DNA of 64,000 bases from Microbacteriaceae bacterium VKM Ac-2854 (lineage in GTDB: Bacteria > Actinomycetota > Actinomycetes > Actinomycetales > Microbacteriaceae). The notes under the pieces are model-generated. The model worked only from the letters and a program-made list of their open reading frames with translations. It made no database searches and was not told the origin of the DNA. Below are positions 24,495 through 34,421 of this stretch, piece by piece (the stretch's first letter is position 1; each line of letters opens with the position of its first letter). The DNA is taken from positions 58,510 through 122,509 of the forward strand of contig JABMLH010000010.1 of NCBI GenBank assembly GCA_013205085.1, in the 5' to 3' direction. The translations under genes were made by a program, and so were the position numbers.

Positions 24495-24548
24495 AAGGGG
24501 GTTGTCACTCCGTCGCGCCGGCGGGCGGGACGGAGTGACAACCCCCTT
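24495..24548. repeat. GTTGTCAC palindrome, copy 2
   Basis: 20-bp perfect arms AAGGGGGTTGTCACTCCGTC (24495-24514) and complement (24529-24548) around a GC-rich loop. It lies just beyond the stop of pstB on the opposite strand. The 140 bases between copies 1 and 2 hold nothing I can identify. Confidence 0.85.
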
Positions 24549-24562
24549 TCACGAGGCTGGGA

Positions 24563-25342
24563 TCAACCGAAGCGGCCGGAGACGTAGTCCTCGGTGGCCT
24601 GCACGGACGGGCGCGAGAACATCGTGGTGGTGTCGTCGTACTCGATGAGCTTGCCGGGCTTGCCGGTGCCGGCGATGTTGAAGAACGCGGTCTTGTCGGA
24701 GACGCGCGAGGCCTGCTGCATGTTGTGGGTCACGATCACGATCGTGTACTCGTTCTTCAGCTCCTCGATCAGATCCTCGATCGCAAGGGTCGAAATCGGG
24801 TCGAGCGCTGAGCAGGGCTCGTCCATCAGCAGCACGTCGGGGGAGACGGCGATCGCGCGGGCGATGCACAGACGCTGCTGCTGGCCGCCCGAGAGGCCGG
24901 AGCCGGGCTTGTCGAGACGGTCCTTGACCTCGTTCCAGAGGTTGGCGCCCTGCAGCGATTTCTCGACGAGCGCGTCGGAGTCGCCCTTCGACATCCGCCG
25001 GTTGTTCAGCTTCACGCCGGCCAGCACGTTGTCGCGGATCGACATGGTCGGGAACGGGTTCGGGCGCTGGAAGACCATGCCCACCTGGCGGCGAACGAGC
25101 ACCGGGTCGACACCCTGGCCGTAGAGGTTGTTGCCGTCGATCAGCACCTCGCCCTCGACGCGAGCGCCGGGGATGACCTCGTGCATGCGGTTCAGCGTGC
25201 GCAGGAAGGTGGACTTGCCGCAACCGGAGGGGCCGATGAACGCGGTGACGGAGCGCGGCTCCATCTGCAGTGTGACGCCCTCGACCGCGAGGAACTTGGA
25301 GTAGTAGACGTTGAGGTCGTTGACCTCGATGCGCTTGGACAA
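24563..25342 (-). CDS. pstB: Phosphate ABC transporter ATP-binding protein
   Basis: The ATPase of the high-affinity phosphate importer. The 259-residue protein has Walker A (GPSGCGKST), a Q-loop (VFQRPNPFP), the ABC signature [14 protein letters not shown], Walker B ([12 protein letters not shown]) and the switch His (VTHNMQQA). The PstB-typical [10 protein letters not shown] segment distinguishes it from other ABC ATPases. The start is TTG at 25342, with AAGGAA about nine bases before it; no ATG is available nearby. It is the last gene of pstS-C-A-B, 32 bases after pstA. Confidence 0.96.
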   Translation of the reverse strand: MSKRIEVNDLNVYYSKFLAVEGVTLQMEPRSVTAFIGPSGCGKSTFLRTLNRMHEVIPGARVEGEVLIDGNNLYGQGVDPVLVRRQVGMVFQRPNPFPTMSIRDNVLAGVKLNNRRMSKGDSDALVEKSLQGANLWNEVKDRLDKPGSGLSGGQQQRLCIARAIAVSPDVLLMDEPCSALDPISTLAIEDLIEELKNEYTIVIVTHNMQQASRVSDKTAFFNIAGTGKPGKLIEYDDTTTMFSRPSVQATEDYVSGRFG

Positions 25343-25374
25343 AGCAGTTTCCTTCGGGTTCGAAAAGGTCGAGG

Positions 25375-26469
25375 TCAGCGGGCGATCTTGGGCGCGAACA
25401 GTCTGGCGATCAGGCGCGCCAGCAGGTTCAGCAGCATCACGATCAGGATGAGCGCGAGCGCGCCGGCCCAGGCGCGGTCGACATACGCTTGCGCGTCCGT
25501 ACCCTGCAGCTGGTACTGGTTGTAGACGAAGACCGGCAGGGTCATCATCCGCTCGGCGAAGAGGTTCGTGTTCAGGCTCTGCGTGTAGCCGGCGATGATC
25601 AGCAGCGGGGCCGTCTCGCCGATGACCCGGGCGATGGCGAGCATAATGCCGGTCACGATGCCGGCGAGCGAGGTCGGCAGCACGATCTTCAGGATGGTGA
25701 GCCACTTCGGAACACCGAGCGCGTAGGAGGCCTCGCGCAGCTCGTTCGGCACCAGCTTCAGCATCTCCTCGGAGGAGCGCACCACGACCGGGATCATCAG
25801 CACGGCCAGTGCGACCGCGCCACCGATGCCCATCCGCACGCCCGGGCCGAAGAACAGCACGAAGAGGGCGTAGGCGAACAGACCGGCGACGATCGAGGGG
25901 ATGCCCGTCATCACGTCGACGAAGAAGGTGATCGCGCGGGCGAGGTGGCCCTTGCCGTACTCGACCAGGTAGATCGCGGTCAGCAGGCCGATCGGGACCG
26001 AGATGATCGCAGCGGCCAGGGTGATCAGCAGCGTGCCCCAGATCGCGTGCACCGCGCCGCCGCCCTCACCGACGACGTTGCGCATCGAGGAGCTGAAGAA
26101 CAGCGGGTCGAAGCGCGCGAAGCCGTTGCTGACGGTGGTCCACAGCAGCGAGATCAGCGGGATGAGTGCGAGCACGAACGCCGAGCTGACCAGCGTGGTC
26201 GCCAGCCGGTCGGCCGCCTTGCGCTGGCCCTCGAGCGAGAACGACAGCGTGGAGAGCACCACGATGAACAGCGCGGTGCCGGCGACCAGGGTGCCGGCGA
26301 TGTTGAACGCCTTGTCACCGTTGGCCTGCTGCACCATGAAGAAGATGACGCCCATCAGGACCCAGGAGCCGAAGAGGACGACCCACGGGGTCCAGGTGGG
26401 CAGCTTGCCCGTGGTGAGCGTGTTGACGAGGGGACGCGAGGGCGCCGCGGTGGTTGCGGATGCGGACAT
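25375..26469 (-). CDS. pstA: Phosphate ABC transporter permease
   Basis: A 364-residue permease, longer than the usual 280-300 because of about 75 extra N-terminal residues with two added helices (about 28-50 and 56-78). The binding-protein-dependent transport domain follows, with [29 protein letters not shown] and the EAA loop [23 protein letters not shown] that contacts PstB. It overlaps pstC by one base in an ATGA arrangement. The helix count is eight or so. Works with PstC to form the channel. Confidence 0.95.
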   Translation of the reverse strand: MSASATTAAPSRPLVNTLTTGKLPTWTPWVVLFGSWVLMGVIFFMVQQANGDKAFNIAGTLVAGTALFIVVLSTLSFSLEGQRKAADRLATTLVSSAFVLALIPLISLLWTTVSNGFARFDPLFFSSSMRNVVGEGGGAVHAIWGTLLITLAAAIISVPIGLLTAIYLVEYGKGHLARAITFFVDVMTGIPSIVAGLFAYALFVLFFGPGVRMGIGGAVALAVLMIPVVVRSSEEMLKLVPNELREASYALGVPKWLTILKIVLPTSLAGIVTGIMLAIARVIGETAPLLIIAGYTQSLNTNLFAERMMTLPVFVYNQYQLQGTDAQAYVDRAWAGALALILIVMLLNLLARLIARLFAPKIAR

Positions 26470-27410
26470 CAGTTGGCTCCGGAGAAGGCCTTGCGGCGGT
26501 TGATGACCCAGCGGGCGATGGAGTTCACGGCGAGCGTGATCAGGAAGAGCACCAGACCGGTGGCGATGAGGGCGTTGATGCCGACGTCGTGGGCCTCGGG
26601 GAAGTTCAGCGCGATGTTCGAGGCGATCGTCGCGGGGTTGGTCGAGCTGGTGAGCACGAAGCTGATCACGACGGCCGGGGAGAGCACCATCGCGACGGCC
26701 ATGGTCTCGCCGAGTGCGCGGCCGAGGCCGAGCATCGAGGCCGAGATGATCCCGGGGCGGCCGAAGGGCAGCACCGCGATGCGGATCATCTCCCAGCGGG
26801 TCGCGCCCAGCGCGAGCGCCGCCTCCTCGTGCAGACGCGGGGTCTGCAGGAAGATCTCGCGGCTGAGGGCGGTGATGATCGGCAGGATCATCACGGCCAG
26901 CACGATCGCGACGGTGAAGATGGTGCGTCCCGTGCCCGAGACGGGGCCGGAGAAGAGGAAGAACCAGCCGAGGCCGTTCACGACGTCGGCGTAGAAGGGC
27001 TGGATGGCCGGCGCCAGCACGGTCGCGCCCCAGAGGCCGAACACGACCGAGGGTACGGCGGCCAGCAGGTCGATGACGTAGCCGAGGGCCTGCGCGATCC
27101 GGCGCGGCGCGTAGTGCGAGATGAAGAGGGCGATGCCGATCGCGACGGGCACGGCCATGAGCAGCGCCAGGAAGGCGGCCCAGACGGTACCGAAGGCGAG
27201 CGGGGCCACGTAGTCCCAGAAGCTGGCGGGCGAGCCCTTCAGGGTGGTCGGATCGGCGAGAAGGGCCGGAATGCTCTGCGCCACGAGGAAGATCGCGACG
27301 GCGGCGAGGACAACCAGGATGAGGGCGCCGGCGGACAGAGTCGCCGAGGAGAAGACACGATCCGCGAGCCGCTGTTTCGGCTTCGCGATCTGGGGGGCGT
27401 CGGTCGTCAT
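26469..27410 (-). CDS. pstC: Phosphate ABC transporter permease
   Basis: A 313-residue permease with six to seven helices. Motifs: GTVWAAFLALLMAVPVAIGIALF, the VPSVVFGLWG stretch typical of PstC, and the EAA loop EEAALALGATRWEMIRIAVLPFG. The N-terminus is short and cytoplasmic. It lies 152 bases downstream of pstS and separated from it by a strong hairpin, so PstS can be made in excess of the membrane components, as in other Pst operons. Confidence 0.95.
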   Translation of the reverse strand: MTTDAPQIAKPKQRLADRVFSSATLSAGALILVVLAAVAIFLVAQSIPALLADPTTLKGSPASFWDYVAPLAFGTVWAAFLALLMAVPVAIGIALFISHYAPRRIAQALGYVIDLLAAVPSVVFGLWGATVLAPAIQPFYADVVNGLGWFFLFSGPVSGTGRTIFTVAIVLAVMILPIITALSREIFLQTPRLHEEAALALGATRWEMIRIAVLPFGRPGIISASMLGLGRALGETMAVAMVLSPAVVISFVLTSSTNPATIASNIALNFPEAHDVGINALIATGLVLFLITLAVNSIARWVINRRKAFSGAN

Positions 27411-27498
27411 GTCGAGCGTGATCCTCAGTCTCTTGACGGGGGTAGTGCTGGGGGTGGGGCGGTGCTGGATGGGCGCTGATGCGGGTCAGCGCTGACGT

Positions 27499-27536
27499 GG
27501 GTCTGGCTCGGCCCTATTGTGGGCCGAGCCAGACCC
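27499..27536 (-). terminator. Hairpin between pstS and pstC
   Basis: 16-bp perfect arms (GGGTCTGGCTCGGCCC and complement) around TATTGT. There is no T-run on the pst strand. Its position suits partial termination or 3'-end protection of pstS mRNA. Confidence 0.8.
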
Positions 27537-27562
27537 GCTGTCGAGAGCGACAGCAGGGGGTG

Positions 27563-28657
27563 TTACTTGATGGTCGCGATCGCGTCGGCGACCTTGGCCG
27601 AGAGGTCGGCCGAGAGCGGCGCGGCGCCGGCGGAGGTCGCGGCCTCCTGCTGGCCCTCGTCACCCGCGATGTAGCCGATGTAGGCCTTCACGAGGGCAGC
27701 GGCGTCGGCGTCGGCGTACTCCGAGCAGACGATCGCGTAGGAGACCAGCACCAGCGGGTAGTGCGACGGGTCGGTGGTCTCGCGGTCGAGGCTGATCGCG
27801 ATGTCGTTGGCCTCGCGGCCCTCGACCAGCGGCGACTCCTCGACGACCGCGGCAGCAGCCTCGGCGGAGTACTCGACGAACTCGTCGCCGACCTTGATCT
27901 TCGCGACACCGAGGTCGCCGGCCTTCGACGCGTCGGCGTAGCCGATGGTGCCGGTGCCGTTCTTGACGGCGTCGATGACACCGGAGGTGCCCTGCGCGCC
28001 CTCACCCGACTGGAACGGGAAGGTGTCAGCCGCCTTCTCGGCCCAGTCGCTCGGGGCGACCTTGCCGAGGTAGTCGGTGAAGTTCTTGGTGGTGCCCGAG
28101 TCGTCCGAGCGGTGCACGGCGGTGATCGGGGTCGACGGGAGGGTCACGTCGGCGTTGAGCGCGGCGATGGCCGGGTCGTTCCAGGTGGTGATGGCGCCCG
28201 AGAAGATCTTCGCGATGGTGGACGCGTCGAGGTTCAGCTCGTCGACACCCTCGATGTTGAAGACGACCGCGATGGGGGAGATGTAGACCGGGAGGTCGAT
28301 CGCGGTGGTGTCGGGGGCGCAGGAGGCGAAGGTGCTCGTGAGCTCGTCGTCGCTCAGCGCGGAGTCGGAGCCGGCGAAGTCGGCAGCGCCGGCGATGAAC
28401 TGCTCGCGGCCGGCGCCGGAACCCTGCGGGTCGTAGTTGACGGTGACGTCGGGGTTCGCGGTCTGGAACGCGGCGACCCAGGCCTCCTGGGCCGAGCCCT
28501 GCGAGGAAGCGCCGATGCCCGTCAGCGTGCCGGTCAGGGTGGAGGCGGAGGAACCGCTGTCGGCGGCGGCGCCGCCTTCGTTCGAGGCGCAGGAGGAGAG
28601 AAGCACGGCGGCTGCCGCTGCGACGACGACCGTACGGCCGAGACGCGAGATGATCAC
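27563..28657 (-). CDS. pstS: Phosphate-binding lipoprotein
   Basis: A 364-residue periplasmic-type phosphate receptor anchored by lipid. The signal peptide ends in LLSSCAS (lipidated Cys near residue 22). The mature protein has the phosphate-binding loops GIGASSQGSAQEAW, GSGAGREQFIAGAADFAGSDSAL and HRSDDSGTTKNFTDYL. A GTG start at 28657 is chosen, with AAAGGG nine bases upstream; longer readings would place non-signal sequence first. A PHO box of two 11-bp repeats lies 120-140 bases upstream. First gene of pstSCAB. Confidence 0.95.
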   Translation of the reverse strand: MIISRLGRTVVVAAAAAVLLSSCASNEGGAAADSGSSASTLTGTLTGIGASSQGSAQEAWVAAFQTANPDVTVNYDPQGSGAGREQFIAGAADFAGSDSALSDDELTSTFASCAPDTTAIDLPVYISPIAVVFNIEGVDELNLDASTIAKIFSGAITTWNDPAIAALNADVTLPSTPITAVHRSDDSGTTKNFTDYLGKVAPSDWAEKAADTFPFQSGEGAQGTSGVIDAVKNGTGTIGYADASKAGDLGVAKIKVGDEFVEYSAEAAAAVVEESPLVEGREANDIAISLDRETTDPSHYPLVLVSYAIVCSEYADADAAALVKAYIGYIAGDEGQQEAATSAGAAPLSADLSAKVADAIATIK

Positions 28658-28775
28658 AAGAATCCCTTTCGGGTTGGGAAAGTATGGATGTTGCACGGCT
28701 GTGGACCCTGCAGGTTGCAGGCCGGTGCTGACCTGCGCTGCGAGGCTATGCAGAAGCCGTGTCCACACGCCGACC

Positions 28776-28797
28776 CGCGGGTGAACGGCGGGTGAAC
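28776..28797 (-). promoter_or_regulatory. PHO box upstream of pstS
   Basis: Two adjacent 11-bp direct repeats on the pstS strand, GTTCACCCGCC and GTTCACCCGCG. They fit the actinobacterial PhoP/RegX3 direct-repeat consensus as known from Streptomyces. This predicts activation of pst under phosphate starvation. Confidence 0.8.
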
Positions 28798-28827
28798 GGT
28801 TCTCACACGGGGCCGCGGATGCGCGCG

Positions 28828-28889
28828 GCCCGGGTTGTCGCTTCGCGTCCGCGACGCGCGCAAACGGGACGGAACGCGACAACCCGGGC
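28828..28889. repeat. GTTGTCAC-type palindrome, copy 3 (divergent)
   Basis: 14-bp arms GCCCGGGTTGTCGC (28828-28841) and complement (28876-28889), with partial inner pairing. It differs from the other copies by GTCGC instead of GTCAC. It lies between the NUDIX gene and the pst promoter. Confidence 0.75.
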
Positions 28890-28908
28890 TGCGATCGCCG
28901 GGCTCCGC

Positions 28909-29844
28909 TCACACCAGGACGGTGTGCGTCTCCACCGCCACGATGCCCGACCCGGGGTGCGCCTTCGACAGGTGCACGATCGAGAACGCGCCCGTGGGCA
29001 GCTCCGCCGCCTCATCCAGGTAGGCGCCCATCGGCGTCCCCGTCGCCAGGGCGATCTCGCGCAGGATCTCGGGGATGACCGGCCGATGGCTGCACAGCAC
29101 CGCCGTCTTCTTCGCCCGCACCCGCTTGCCGACGATCTCGCGCACGTTGGCGGACCCCTCGTCGAACGCGTCCTGAGCGAGGTTCTCGGACAGCGCGACC
29201 GTGCGGTCCAGGAGGCGGCCCAGCGGCGCGATCGTCGCGCGGCACCGCTTCGCCGAGCTGGAGACGAGGCGCTTCGGCCGCCACGCGGCGATCGAGCGCG
29301 CCGCTCCCGCCGCCTCCGCATCCCCCCGCCCGGTGAGCTTGCGCGTGGAGTCGCGCCCGTCCCACGACGCCGGGGGCACCGCCTTGCCGTGCCGGAGCAC
29401 GATCAGCGCGTACGTCTGCAACGCGCCGCGCTCCGCGATCCGCGCGAACTCATCCACGATCGCCACGTCGTGCGGGAACGACAGGTAGCTCCGCGCCCGT
29501 TTCACCGTGACCCACTCCAGCGCCTCAACCTCGTCGTTCGGCAGGAACGTCGAGCGCAGGATCGCCTTCTCGGTCGCCTCGGCGGCCCAGTAGTACACGG
29601 TCTTGTCCCGCCCGCTCGGCAGTCGGTACTGGGTGCGCCCGAGGGGCACCCCGAGCACGACCCGCAGGCCGGTCTCCTCATGGATCTCACGCACCGCCGT
29701 CTCCGGCAGCGACTCGCCCGGATCCAACTTGCCCTTGGGCAGGGTGACGTCCCGGTGCTGGGTGCGGTGGATGACGAGCAGGTGCAGCTTGCCGTCGATG
29801 AACCGCCAGCAGACGGCTCCCGCGGCGTAGATCGGCGCGGTCAC
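28909..29844 (-). CDS. NUDIX hydrolase with C-terminal histidine phosphatase domain (MutT1-like)
   Basis: A 311-residue two-domain protein. Residues 1-140 are a NUDIX domain with the box G-x5-E-x7-REIHEETGL (starting GKLDPGESLPETAV). Residues 148-305 are a phosphoglycerate-mutase-like/SixA domain with the LRHGKA motif and a CSHRPVIPEI loop. This architecture is that of mycobacterial MutT1, which degrades 8-oxo-dGTP and diadenosine polyphosphates in two steps. The GTG start lies four bases from the end of ppk, so the two are co-transcribed, which suggests a link to polyphosphate or nucleotide metabolism. Confidence 0.88.
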   Translation of the reverse strand: MTAPIYAAGAVCWRFIDGKLHLLVIHRTQHRDVTLPKGKLDPGESLPETAVREIHEETGLRVVLGVPLGRTQYRLPSGRDKTVYYWAAEATEKAILRSTFLPNDEVEALEWVTVKRARSYLSFPHDVAIVDEFARIAERGALQTYALIVLRHGKAVPPASWDGRDSTRKLTGRGDAEAAGAARSIAAWRPKRLVSSSAKRCRATIAPLGRLLDRTVALSENLAQDAFDEGSANVREIVGKRVRAKKTAVLCSHRPVIPEILREIALATGTPMGAYLDEAAELPTGAFSIVHLSKAHPGSGIVAVETHTVLV

Positions 29845-29848
29845 GCGA

Positions 29849-32053
29849 TCAACGGGCCGCGGATCGGGAGGTCGAGCGGGAGACGGCGCGCTTGCGCTGG
29901 GTGATGTGGTGCATCAGACGATTCTGCAGGTCGGCGAGCGGCGCTCCGTTCTCGTCCAGGTGGTGTCGCACCCAGGTGCCGTCCGACTCCAGCCACCACG
30001 ATGCCGTCCGCTCGTCCAAGGCGCGGGCGAAGAAGCCCTCGACCTCGACGAGGTGGGCGGGCTCGACCAGGCGCACCAGCGCCTCGACCCGGCGGTCCAG
30101 GTTGCGGTGCATCATGTCGGCGCTACCGATGTACACGTACGGGTCACCGTCGTTCACGAAGCTGAAGATGCGCGAGTGCTCCAGGTACCGGCCGAGGATC
30201 GAGCGCACCCGGATGTTCTCCGACAGTCCCTCCTGACCCGGCTTGATCCCGCAGATGCCGCGCACCCACACGTCCACCGGTACGCCGGCCTGCGACGCCC
30301 GGTAGAGCGCGTCGATCACGGCCTCGTCGACGATGGAGTTGACCTTGATCTTGATCCCCGCCGGCTTGCCCGCCTTGGCGTTCTCGGTCTCGATCTCGAT
30401 CCGCTTGAGCAGTCCGCGACGCAGGTGGCGCGGCGCGACCAGCAGGCGGCGGAACTTCTTCTCGATCGCGTAGCCCGAGAGTTCGTTGAACAGGCGGGTG
30501 AGGTCTTTGCCGACCTCGTCGTTGGCGGTCAGCAGGCCGAGGTCCTCGTAGATCCGCGAGGTCTTCGGGTTGTAGTTTCCGGTGCCGATGTGGGAGTAGT
30601 GCCGCAGCACGCCGCCCTTCTCCTGGCGGATGACCAGCGCGAGCTTGCAGTGCGTCTTCAGCCCCACCAGCCCGTACACCACGTGCACGCCGGCCTTCTC
30701 GAGCTTGCGCGCCCAGGAGATGTTCGCCTGCTCGTCGAAACGCGCCTTGATCTCCACCAGCGCGAGCACCTGCTTGCCCGACTCCGCCGCGTCGATCAGC
30801 GCCTCCACGATCGGCGAGTCGCCGCTGGTGCGGTAGAGGGTCTGCTTGATCGCGAGCACGTCCGGGTCGGCCGCGGCCTGCTCCAGGAAGGCCTGGACGC
30901 TGGTCGCGAAGGACTCGTAGGGGTGGTGCAGCAGCACGTCGGCGCGCGAGATCGCCTTGAAGATGTCCTGACGCTGGTTCGGCTCCGAGGGCATCAGCTG
31001 CGCGGCCGTCGTCGGCACGTGGTTGGGGTAGTGCAGCTCCGGCCGGTCGATCTTCTGCAGGCTGAACAGCCCGGAGAGGTCGATCGGCGCCGGCAGCTTG
31101 TAGACCTCCTGCTCGGTGATGTCGAGCTCGCGCACCAGCAGGTTCAGCGTCTCGTCATCCATGTCGTCGGTGACCTCGAGGCGGATGGGCGGGCCGAAGC
31201 GGCGTCGCAGCAGCTCCTTCTCGAGCGCCTTGATCAGGTTCTCGGTCTCGTCCTCGTCGACCTCGACGTCCTCGTTGCGGGTGACCCGGAAGACGTGGTG
31301 GTCGAGGATCTCCATACCCGGGAACAGGTCGCCGAGCAGATTCGCGATCAGGTCTTCGAGCGAGATGTAACGCATCACGTCGCCCGTGGCCGATTCCTGG
31401 TTCACGCGGACGAAGCGCGGCAGCATCTGCGGCACCTTGACGCGGGCGAACTCGACCTTGCCGGTCTTGGTGTTGCGAACGCGGACCGAGAGGTTCAGCG
31501 ACAGCCCGGAGATGTAGGGGAACGGATGCGCCGGGTCGACGGCCAGCGGCATCAGCACCGGGAAGATCTGCTTCGAGAAGTAGTCGTGCAGCTTCTCCCG
31601 CTCCGGTTCGTCGAGGTCGCTCCAGCGCAGGATGTCCACTCCCGCCTCGCGCAGGGCGGGCTTCACGGCGTCCTGATACGCGGCGGCGTGGCGCAGTTGC
31701 AGCAGGTGCGCCTTCTCGTTGATGTCCGCGAGCGAGTCGGCCGGCGCCCGGCCGATGTTGCTCGGCACGGCGAGCCCCGTGAGGATGCGGCGCTTGAGCC
31801 CGGCGACGCGCACCATGAAGAATTCGTCGAGGTTGGAGGAGAAGATCGCGAGGAAGTTCGCGCGCTCCAGGACCGGTACCAGCGGATCCTCGGCCAGCTC
31901 CAGCACCCGCTGGTTGAACGCCAGCCAGCTCAGTTCCCGATCGAGGTACCGGTTGTCGGGGAGCGACGGATCCGGAAGCTCCTCCTCGTCATCGAAATCG
32001 TCGTCGAGCTCGTCGCTCAGGCCGTCTTCGAGAAGCAGGTTGTCGCCATCCAT
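29849..32053 (-). CDS. ppk: Polyphosphate kinase 1
   Basis: Makes inorganic polyphosphate from ATP. The 734-residue protein has the usual four domains: an N-terminal helical domain with [21 protein letters not shown], a head domain, and two phospholipase-D-like catalytic domains. The latter include [20 protein letters not shown], which carries the autophosphorylated His, and [16 protein letters not shown] near the C-terminus. An acidic N-terminal extension of about 30 residues ([19 protein letters not shown]) precedes the core. ATG 32053 has AGG upstream. A PHO box lies 40-60 bases before the start. Confidence 0.96.
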   Translation of the reverse strand: MDGDNLLLEDGLSDELDDDFDDEEELPDPSLPDNRYLDRELSWLAFNQRVLELAEDPLVPVLERANFLAIFSSNLDEFFMVRVAGLKRRILTGLAVPSNIGRAPADSLADINEKAHLLQLRHAAAYQDAVKPALREAGVDILRWSDLDEPEREKLHDYFSKQIFPVLMPLAVDPAHPFPYISGLSLNLSVRVRNTKTGKVEFARVKVPQMLPRFVRVNQESATGDVMRYISLEDLIANLLGDLFPGMEILDHHVFRVTRNEDVEVDEDETENLIKALEKELLRRRFGPPIRLEVTDDMDDETLNLLVRELDITEQEVYKLPAPIDLSGLFSLQKIDRPELHYPNHVPTTAAQLMPSEPNQRQDIFKAISRADVLLHHPYESFATSVQAFLEQAAADPDVLAIKQTLYRTSGDSPIVEALIDAAESGKQVLALVEIKARFDEQANISWARKLEKAGVHVVYGLVGLKTHCKLALVIRQEKGGVLRHYSHIGTGNYNPKTSRIYEDLGLLTANDEVGKDLTRLFNELSGYAIEKKFRRLLVAPRHLRRGLLKRIEIETENAKAGKPAGIKIKVNSIVDEAVIDALYRASQAGVPVDVWVRGICGIKPGQEGLSENIRVRSILGRYLEHSRIFSFVNDGDPYVYIGSADMMHRNLDRRVEALVRLVEPAHLVEVEGFFARALDERTASWWLESDGTWVRHHLDENGAPLADLQNRLMHHITQRKRAVSRSTSRSAAR

Positions 32054-32092
32054 CCACCTATCCTGGCACCGGTCACCGGGGCGCCGCGCCGC

Positions 32093-32114
32093 CGCGGGTA
32101 AACGCGGGGTAAAC
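32093..32114 (-). promoter_or_regulatory. PHO box upstream of ppk
   Basis: Two adjacent 11-bp direct repeats on the ppk strand, GTTTACCCCGC and GTTTACCCGCG, very like the pstS pair. This places ppk in the same phosphate-starvation regulon. Confidence 0.75.
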
Positions 32115-32150
32115 GAATCGGCGGGCGCGGCGACGAACCCCGTTCCGTTC

Positions 32151-32178
32151 GAGACCCCCAGTTCCAGCTGGGGGTCTC
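32151..32178. terminator. Hairpin terminator after mshD
   Basis: 11-bp perfect arms GAGACCCCCAG/CTGGGGGTCTC with a six-base loop, between the mshD stop and the ppk promoter. Confidence 0.75.
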
Positions 32179-32201
32179 GCATGCTGCTGGGGGCTTCGGG
32201 T

Positions 32202-33086
32202 TCAGCGCGCGGCGGGCTTGCGCTGCAGGTACTGCACGTCGACGGTCAGGTCGGTGAACCCGAGCGAGCGGTACAGCTTCACCGCTGCCTTGTTCTCGGC
32301 CTCGACGTAGAGATCGGCCTTCGTGCGGCCGCGTTCGTGCATCCGCTGCAGGCCGGCGACCATCAGCGCGCGGCCGAGGCCCTGCCCGGCCTGATCGGGC
32401 GCGACGCCGATCACGTAGATCTCCGCCGAGTCGCTGCTTGGTTCGAGCTTGAGCCAGTTGTAGCCGATGAGTCGGCCGTCGCCATCGCGCAGCAGCAGGA
32501 AGTCGGCCGGCTCGTACCAGTCCTCCTCGATGCGGGCCGCGACGTCCTCGTCCGTCAAGCGGCCCTGCTCGGGATGCGCGGCGAAGATCCGCGCGTTCAG
32601 CATCACCCACTCGTGCGGGTCGAACCCGATCGCGTTGTGCACCTGCACGCCCTCCGGCAGCAGGGGAGCGGGCGGCACCACCAGCGGATCCGCGCCGAGG
32701 TGCAGCAGCGAACGCACCGGGCTGAAGCCGTGCGACGCGGCGAGCGCCCGCGCGGCCGGGTGGTCGCCGTGCGCCCAGGCGAGCAGGCCGGTGGGTCCGT
32801 TCGCGAGCACCTGTTCCAGCGTCGCGGTGCCGAATCCGACGCCGCGCCACTCCGGGTCCACAACGAACTCGAGCTCGCCCTGACCGAGGATCGCCGCGGC
32901 GACGACCACGTCGGCGCGCAGGCCGGTGAGCAGCGTGCGCGAACCCGCTCGCGCATCCACCAACGCTTGATCGCTGAACGGCGGTTGCTTGTCGAACCAC
33001 GATGCGCGCGTGATGAGATGATCCAACCCGGCAGCCGTCTCGGCGCGGGTGAGATCGCTAACCGAGAGATTGAGCGATTCGCTCAT
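32202..33086 (-). CDS. mshD: Mycothiol synthase
   Basis: Acetylates cysteinyl-glucosaminyl-inositol, the last step of mycothiol biosynthesis. The 294-residue protein is a tandem GNAT: the N-terminal domain contains [23 protein letters not shown], and the catalytic C-terminal domain contains [26 protein letters not shown] and [14 protein letters not shown]. Both acetyl-CoA loops are readable. It overlaps the end of the GlnR-like gene by 29 bases, the same neighbour order known in mycobacteria and corynebacteria. Marks the organism as a mycothiol producer. Confidence 0.95.
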   Translation of the reverse strand: MSESLNLSVSDLTRAETAAGLDHLITRASWFDKQPPFSDQALVDARAGSRTLLTGLRADVVVAAAILGQGELEFVVDPEWRGVGFGTATLEQVLANGPTGLLAWAHGDHPAARALAASHGFSPVRSLLHLGADPLVVPPAPLLPEGVQVHNAIGFDPHEWVMLNARIFAAHPEQGRLTDEDVAARIEEDWYEPADFLLLRDGDGRLIGYNWLKLEPSSDSAEIYVIGVAPDQAGQGLGRALMVAGLQRMHERGRTKADLYVEAENKAAVKLYRSLGFTDLTVDVQYLQRKPAAR

Positions 33087-33747
33087 TGTCCTCTTCGTAG
33101 ACGTTGAAGCGGTAGCCGACGTTGCGCACCGTGCCGATCAGCGACTCGAGGTCGCCGAGCTTGGCCCGGAGGCGTCGCACGTGCACGTCGACGGTGCGGG
33201 TGCCACCGAAGTAGTCGTAGCCCCACACCTCGCTGAGCAGCTGCTCGCGGGTGAACACGCGGGACGGATGCGTGGCGAAGAAACGCAACAGCTCGAACTC
33301 CTTGAAGGTCAGATCGAGCGGACGCCCGTGCACCTTCGCCGAATAGCTCGCCTCGTCGATGACGACTCCCGAAGCCTGGATCCGCGAGGCGGACTGCTCC
33401 TGCGCCAAGCGGCCGATCACGAGCCGGATGCGCGCATCCACCTCGGCCGGGCCGGCGGAGTCGAGGATGACGTCGTTGACGCCCCAGTCGGCCGAGACCG
33501 CGGTGAGCCCGCCTTCCGTGAGGATCAGGATGAGCGGCACGTTGATGCCGGTCGTCGTCAGGATCTTGCAGAGAGACTTCGCGGAGGCGAGGTCCTGTCG
33601 GGCATCGACGAAGATGAGGTCGCAGCTGGGTGCGTTCACCAACTGCGCGGGCTCGGCGGGAATCTGACGCGTCTTGTGGCTGAGTAGCCCCAACGCGGGT
33701 AGTACCTCGGTGCCCCCCGCAGAGGTCAGTATCAACAACTGCGCCAC
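33058..33747 (-). CDS. GlnR-like atypical OmpR-family regulator
   Basis: A 229-residue protein with a degenerate receiver domain (residues 1-115; [17 protein letters not shown] carries the Asp position, but the usual acidic pocket and Lys are poorly kept) and an OmpR winged helix (about 130-225; [20 protein letters not shown] and [18 protein letters not shown]). The gene order regulator-mshD and the weak receiver fit GlnR, the nitrogen regulator of actinobacteria, which works without a partner kinase. GTG 33747 has GGAGGATCC in front. The identity as GlnR is likely but inferred. Confidence 0.75.
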   Translation of the reverse strand: MAQLLILTSAGGTEVLPALGLLSHKTRQIPAEPAQLVNAPSCDLIFVDARQDLASAKSLCKILTTTGINVPLILILTEGGLTAVSADWGVNDVILDSAGPAEVDARIRLVIGRLAQEQSASRIQASGVVIDEASYSAKVHGRPLDLTFKEFELLRFFATHPSRVFTREQLLSEVWGYDYFGGTRTVDVHVRRLRAKLGDLESLIGTVRNVGYRFNVYEEDNERIAQSLG

Positions 33748-33871
33748 GGATCCTCCAGAACTGTTCTGGGCCAATACTACCGGGGCATCGGTAACCGACT
33801 TCCACCGCTGAGGCCGATCGGGCCCGGTTGTCCCCGTTCTGGTGACGGCGCCGGATGTACGCCGCGGGGTC

Positions 33872-33877
33872 CAGAAT
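33872..33877 (+). promoter_or_regulatory. -10-like box of a small membrane protein gene (leaderless type)
   Basis: CAGAAT ends six bases before ATG 33884. Confidence 0.35.
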
Positions 33878-33883
33878 GGAGCC

Positions 33884-34144
33884 ATGACGACGGAGCGCGT
33901 AGGCATCGGTGCGATCTGGCTGCTCGCCGTGATCGGGTCGCTGATCGCCCTGATCGCCGCTCCGGCCGGTTCCGCGCAGACCTGGCTCGCGCTGACGGTG
34001 GGTGGCTGCGTGCTCGCGACCTTCCTGGTGCAACTCTCCGGCGGGCGCGCGTCCGGCTATCTGTTCCGCGCCATGACCAGTGTGGTCGGCGCGATGCTCG
34101 TGGTCGCGATCGCGAGCGGGATCGCGGCCCTCGCCGGGCGCTGA
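33884..34144 (+). CDS. Three-helix small membrane protein
   Basis: An 86-residue protein almost entirely made of three membrane helices (about residues 5-24, 30-50 and 62-83) with short polar turns ([13 protein letters not shown]). It starts at ATG 33884, divergent from the GlnR-like gene; the longer frame upstream lacks support. Such actinobacterial proteins are common and uncharacterised. Function unknown. Confidence 0.7.
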   Translation: MTTERVGIGAIWLLAVIGSLIALIAAPAGSAQTWLALTVGGCVLATFLVQLSGGRASGYLFRAMTSVVGAMLVVAIASGIAALAGR

Positions 34145-34421
34145 CGCAGCCGAACGACGCTCGATCGCCGCGAGATTCCGTTCTCCGCTGGAACACCATG
34201 TCCATCGAGAGCGTCTCCGCCGCGCGCTCGAGCCTGGGTTCCCGTACCCCGCTGCTGCACTTCGGGGGGCAAATCCGAATATTGGTCGACCTTTCGGGGC
34301 TTTTTCTTTCAGGATTCCGAATCGGGTCGGATTAACAGCCCCATGCTGGGTGTCACACCGATGAAGGATTCCTCATAGCGAGAAATGCTCGGTGCCGCCA
34401 TCCCGACGAAAGGACGAATCG
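34145..34421. other. Intergenic region, AT-rich for this genome
   Basis: 277 bases without a convincing gene. The middle (34265-34345) is the most AT-rich stretch nearby, with CCGAATATTGG and a repeated ATTCCGAAT/CGGATT element. It probably holds the promoter of the secreted protein at 34422, whose ribosome site AAAGGA lies at 34409-34414. Confidence 0.5.

Noticed and set aside
25489..26994. A long plus-strand frame rich in Arg, Glu, Asp and Gly opposite pstA and pstC
   Set aside because: Shadow of membrane-protein genes; composition reflects their hydrophobic codons read backwards.
29906..32101. A 731-codon open frame on the plus strand opposite ppk
   Set aside because: Antisense shadow of ppk, with low-complexity Val/Arg/Leu/Asp composition and no motif.
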